Source: Oscillospiraceae bacterium (GTDB lineage Bacteria > Bacillota > Clostridia > Oscillospirales > Ruminococcaceae). Taken from it: a stretch of DNA of 64,000 nucleotides. The DNA is taken from positions 29,149-93,148 of the forward strand of contig SVNC01000009.1 of NCBI GenBank assembly GCA_015067025.1, given 5' to 3'. The position numbers and the translations under genes were made by a program. Below the pieces are notes generated by a model, which searched no databases, was not told where the DNA came from, and saw nothing but the letters and a program-made list of their open reading frames with translations. This document shows, piece by piece, positions 61,394 to 64,000 of the stretch. Positions within the stretch are counted from its first letter, which is position 1; every line of letters begins with the position of its first letter.

Positions 61394-63808
61394 ATGGATA
61401 AGAATATTTTTTATGAAGCTATTCCTACAGCAGAGCAGAAAATAAGACTTAAAAAACGTATCTTTGAAGAGCAGACAGAAGCTCAGGATAACAAAATGAA
61501 AAAAGTATCACCCTTTAAGACGGCGGCGGCAGTAGCGGCGGCATTCGTGCTGGTTGTAGGTGCAGTAGCGCTTGTAGCAATAGTTGCTAATATGGGCGGT
61601 ACGGGTATAGATTATGTACCGCAGAATAGCGGCAGCGACAGGCACGAAGCAAGCAACGGTGGTGTTGATGACCCCGAAAGTGTTGTGATAGGAACAACAG
61701 ACCTTAAAGCAAAATACCCCCAGTATTTCGACCTTGATACAAGTAAGGGACTTGTAGTCTATACGTGGTTTACACCACAGGTAGGTGATGAGGACGTATG
61801 TATTCTTGTTCCCGGTAAAAACATAGGTTATACAGATGACGAAATACTGAGTATGCCTGTGGTATCGGTTTCAGAGATGAAAGAGATATTAAAAAGCTAT
61901 AACGTAAGTAGTGATAAGATAAGTGTGGCTTTTTTCAAGCATCCGTCCTTAGCTACGGCAGGATATGATGCTGACAGCTTTTTAAATAAGATATGCAAAG
62001 AGCTTGGTTTAGAAAATAAAGTACAGGATCTCAGCGAAAAGTATCCTAAGTATTTTAATCTTGATACTACAGACGGACTTGCAGTCTACACCTGGAAAAC
62101 CGAATCAGACCCACAAAAGGATATGTGCGTTCTTCTTCCCGGAAAGGATAAAGCCCACGCCGAACATGAAATAGTAACCAGTCAGGGCATTTCGGTAGCT
62201 GAAATGAAAGAGATACTTGCAAGCTATCTCATTTCTCCCGAAAATATAAGTGTGAGATATTTTGATTATTTTTCACCTTCGATAAAATTTGACAATGATC
62301 AAGCACTGAACAGACATCTTCTGGATATAAGCATACAGCTTGGTATTGTTGCAGATCATCGGGATAAGTACCCTACGTATTATGCTCTCGACACAATAAA
62401 CGGACTTAAGGTCTACGTATGGCAGCCTGCTCCCGATTCCTATTCCTGTGTTCTGGTAGAGGGTAAAAACAATGCATATACCGATGATGAAATACTGGCT
62501 CTGCCTGAGGCTACTCTCGCAGATATGAAGGAGATACTGTCAAGCTATGATATTCCAACTGAAATGATAGAAGTAGCAATCTTTGAACATCCTACGTCAG
62601 GCTTCAAGTTTGATATAAATCAGGATTTTATCCCTATGATCCGTGAAAGACTTGGCATAGCTCTTGAAAATGATGATGCCTGGGGTATTAATATGTCGGT
62701 AGCCTTTAAGAATGACACTGAGTTTGTTCTGTCTATCGGTCAGACCTTGCCCGAAGGCGTGCATATGGATGGAAAGCTTACCACCTCTCCCGAATATGTG
62801 TTATATGTTGATTACGAAGGTAAGCGAATAACTTATCAGGAATATGCAAAGCTTAAGGGACTTTCATATAAAGGACCTTTTGCCTGGGACTGTGTGCTTT
62901 ATACGATAGAAGAAAACGGCTGGCTCATACTGAATGAGGATATTTCTCTGACCTACGGAAAGCTACCCGAGGGGAAATATTATATAAAGAAAGATATAGT
63001 GTATTACGGTAACGATGGCAAGAGCCAAGAAAAAAGCTATTTTGCAGAATTTATTGTAGAGCCCGAACCGACCATGCCTGAGGATGAAAAGGATGCGGTG
63101 GTAAGCGTTGTAAACGGAGTGGATGTAAAATTAGGTGAGGGTGAATTCTTCAATGGCAATGAAAATATATTAAGCTTTAATTTTGCCGTAGTTTACGATA
63201 CACCTCATAATTTCTACCACGACACCTTTACAGAAAATGGCGGAGATATACCCCTTATATTCCCCGCAGATGAAAATACAGTCTATAAGACGATCGAGGT
63301 CGGCGATAAGCTTAGTCCTGACTTTACCGTAACCGAGGCAAGCTTTAACTGCAACGTAATAAAGGGAGCGGGTAATATAATAGAAAATCTTGATCCCAAA
63401 ATGAGCGAAAACAGACTGAGAGCAGAGGGTAACGTCACGGTAACCGCTTACGCCTATAAGCAGAAATATGATAACGGCACTTCTGAGGTTATGGTAATAG
63501 TCGATCCCAGAAAGGATATGAACGGCGAGATAACTCTTTACAGACTGTACCGTGAGCGACTTTATGATTTCAGATACGTAAGCGAAAACGGTGGTCTTTT
63601 TGAAGCTACGTCAAGCACTCCTGTAATGAAACTTTCACAGGTTGACGGCGAGAAGTTTGATAAGACCGGGCTTTGGGAAGTAGAACTCGACATTACAGCC
63701 ATTGAGATGGTGTATACCGAGAGAGGTGGACAGAGCTTCATTTCTCCTGAAATTTCTGATATAAGATTTATAAAAGAGATTGAAGTCAGCGATCCTGTGG
63801 CAGAATAA
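61394..63808 (+). CDS. Giant single-pass membrane protein with three internal repeats, probable anti-sigma/sensor of ECF sigma 2
   Basis: 804 residues. Short cytoplasmic start (KNIFYEAIPTAEQKIRLKKR), one helix (about 40-68) and ANMGGTGIDY. Then three repeats of about 100 residues, beginning YPQYFDLDTSKGLVVYTW, YPKYFNLDTTDGLAVYTW and YPTYYALDTINGLKVYVW. Each continues with V-P/E-GK, H/D-x-E-I and MKEIL-x-SY. A C-terminal region (about 440-804) resembles bacterial Ig-like sandwich blocks. ATG 61394 is preferred because the ATG at 61385 lies in GAAAGGATGG. No catalytic motif seen. Pairing and the shared GGTGID motif link it to system 1. Confidence 0.75.
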   Translation: MDKNIFYEAIPTAEQKIRLKKRIFEEQTEAQDNKMKKVSPFKTAAAVAAAFVLVVGAVALVAIVANMGGTGIDYVPQNSGSDRHEASNGGVDDPESVVIGTTDLKAKYPQYFDLDTSKGLVVYTWFTPQVGDEDVCILVPGKNIGYTDDEILSMPVVSVSEMKEILKSYNVSSDKISVAFFKHPSLATAGYDADSFLNKICKELGLENKVQDLSEKYPKYFNLDTTDGLAVYTWKTESDPQKDMCVLLPGKDKAHAEHEIVTSQGISVAEMKEILASYLISPENISVRYFDYFSPSIKFDNDQALNRHLLDISIQLGIVADHRDKYPTYYALDTINGLKVYVWQPAPDSYSCVLVEGKNNAYTDDEILALPEATLADMKEILSSYDIPTEMIEVAIFEHPTSGFKFDINQDFIPMIRERLGIALENDDAWGINMSVAFKNDTEFVLSIGQTLPEGVHMDGKLTTSPEYVLYVDYEGKRITYQEYAKLKGLSYKGPFAWDCVLYTIEENGWLILNEDISLTYGKLPEGKYYIKKDIVYYGNDGKSQEKSYFAEFIVEPEPTMPEDEKDAVVSVVNGVDVKLGEGEFFNGNENILSFNFAVVYDTPHNFYHDTFTENGGDIPLIFPADENTVYKTIEVGDKLSPDFTVTEASFNCNVIKGAGNIIENLDPKMSENRLRAEGNVTVTAYAYKQKYDNGTSEVMVIVDPRKDMNGEITLYRLYRERLYDFRYVSENGGLFEATSSTPVMKLSQVDGEKFDKTGLWEVELDITAIEMVYTERGGQSFISPEISDIRFIKEIEVSDPVAE

Positions 63809-63843
63809 ATTACAAGTGATTTTTTCAGAAAATAAATAAAGAA

Positions 63844-63867
63844 ACCGCCCTCGGAAACGAGGGCGGT
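63844..63867 (+). terminator. Terminator-like hairpin after ECF system 2
   Basis: ACCGCCCTCG-gaaa-CGAGGGCGGT, GAAA tetraloop, weak T tail (ATTGTCTT). Confidence 0.65.
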
Positions 63868-63896
63868 ATTGTCTTGGACGCTTTAGCACGAAACAA

Positions 63897-64000
63897 CCCC
63901 CGGTTCTACCGGGGGAAAAAAAGCTTTAGCAAGCGATTGAAATAAACAACCTCCCAATGGTATAATAGAAAAGGTTTGGCGACCGCATTACTATTAAAAC
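63897..64000 (+). mobile_element. Possible left end of an IS200/IS605-like element (cut by window edge)
   Basis: CCCCCGGT-tct-ACCGGGGG (63897-63915) is an isolated strong hairpin followed by AAAAAAA. A promoter, TTGAAA (63937-63942), 18 bases, TATAAT (63961-63966), faces out of the window. A subterminal hairpin plus an outward promoter is what the end of a TnpA-Y1 element would look like; no transposase is visible here, so this is a guess. Confidence 0.3.

Noticed and set aside
63961..64000. Possible first CRISPR repeat ending in AAAAC at the window edge
   Set aside because: No repetition is visible within the window; the segment is better read as a promoter and its downstream leader.

Overview
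The window looks like a chromosome segment of an anaerobic, spore-forming, gut-type Firmicute, most probably a Ruminococcaceae/Oscillospiraceae (Ruminococcus-like) genome. The signs are moderate GC, AGGAGG-type ribosome sites, many near-consensus TTGACA-17-TATAAT promoters, a T-box leader, an alpha/beta-type small acid-soluble spore protein, pyruvate formate-lyase fermentation, GH3 glycan degradation and large hybrid sensor kinases. The genus is inference. No rRNA, tRNA, prophage or CRISPR array was recognised.

Layout. 0-1.9 kb: surface-polysaccharide genes on the minus strand. 1.9-5.5 kb: a ZTP (pfl-motif) riboswitch, a palindrome-rich insert, then pflB-pflA. 5.6-9.3 kb: a sugar ABC importer (binding protein and two permeases) with LacI-type operators. 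9.4-13.1 kb: ispD, pheA and a PASTA protein with a degenerate kinase domain. 13.3-19.5 kb: a small hypothetical gene, rpe, a MecA-like adaptor, an Rnf-like D-E-A membrane trio that has lost its redox residues, a TIM-barrel protein and yajC. 19.5-24.4 kb: a branched palindromic repeat, an esterase, a DUF368 lipid-carrier transporter with an inserted soluble domain, and a P-type ATPase with eroded catalytic motifs. 24.6-28.4 kb: response regulator, lipid-kinase-like protein and hybrid kinase. 28.4-31 kb: a broken ribbon-helix-helix gene, a SLOG (YpsA-like) protein, a VWA protein and a macro-domain protein. 31-40 kb: GH3 enzyme, GNAT, a second hybrid kinase, and an AraC regulator divergent from a sugar isomerase/oxidoreductase/DMT-transporter operon. 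40-46.6 kb: T-box-controlled ilvA-ilvB-ilvN-ilvC-ilvD. 46.9-51 kb: two lipoproteins with a MacB/FtsX-type ABC exporter. 52-54.6 kb: three paralogous secreted proteins of unknown family. 54.8 kb: a spore SASP. 55.2-63.8 kb: two parallel ECF sigma/giant membrane-protein pairs flanking a small sorted surface protein, MazF and an SGNH lipoprotein.

How the genes fit together. The metabolic genes describe a sugar-fermenting, amino-acid-synthesising anaerobe: sugar import, GH3, rpe, Pfl, the branched-chain operon and pheA. The regulatory layer is riboswitch/T-box, LacI- and AraC-type control, two hybrid kinases and two ECF systems.

The most striking recurrent signal is loss of catalytic signature residues in full-length, intact proteins: HRG/DFQ in the PASTA kinase, DKSAV in the P-type ATPase, GGSGT in the lipid kinase, and no FeS cysteines in the Rnf-like trio. 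These are probably repurposed rather than dead proteins. The best candidates for an undescribed system are the Rnf-like trio and the two ECF/giant membrane-protein modules, which share an upstream sequence block.
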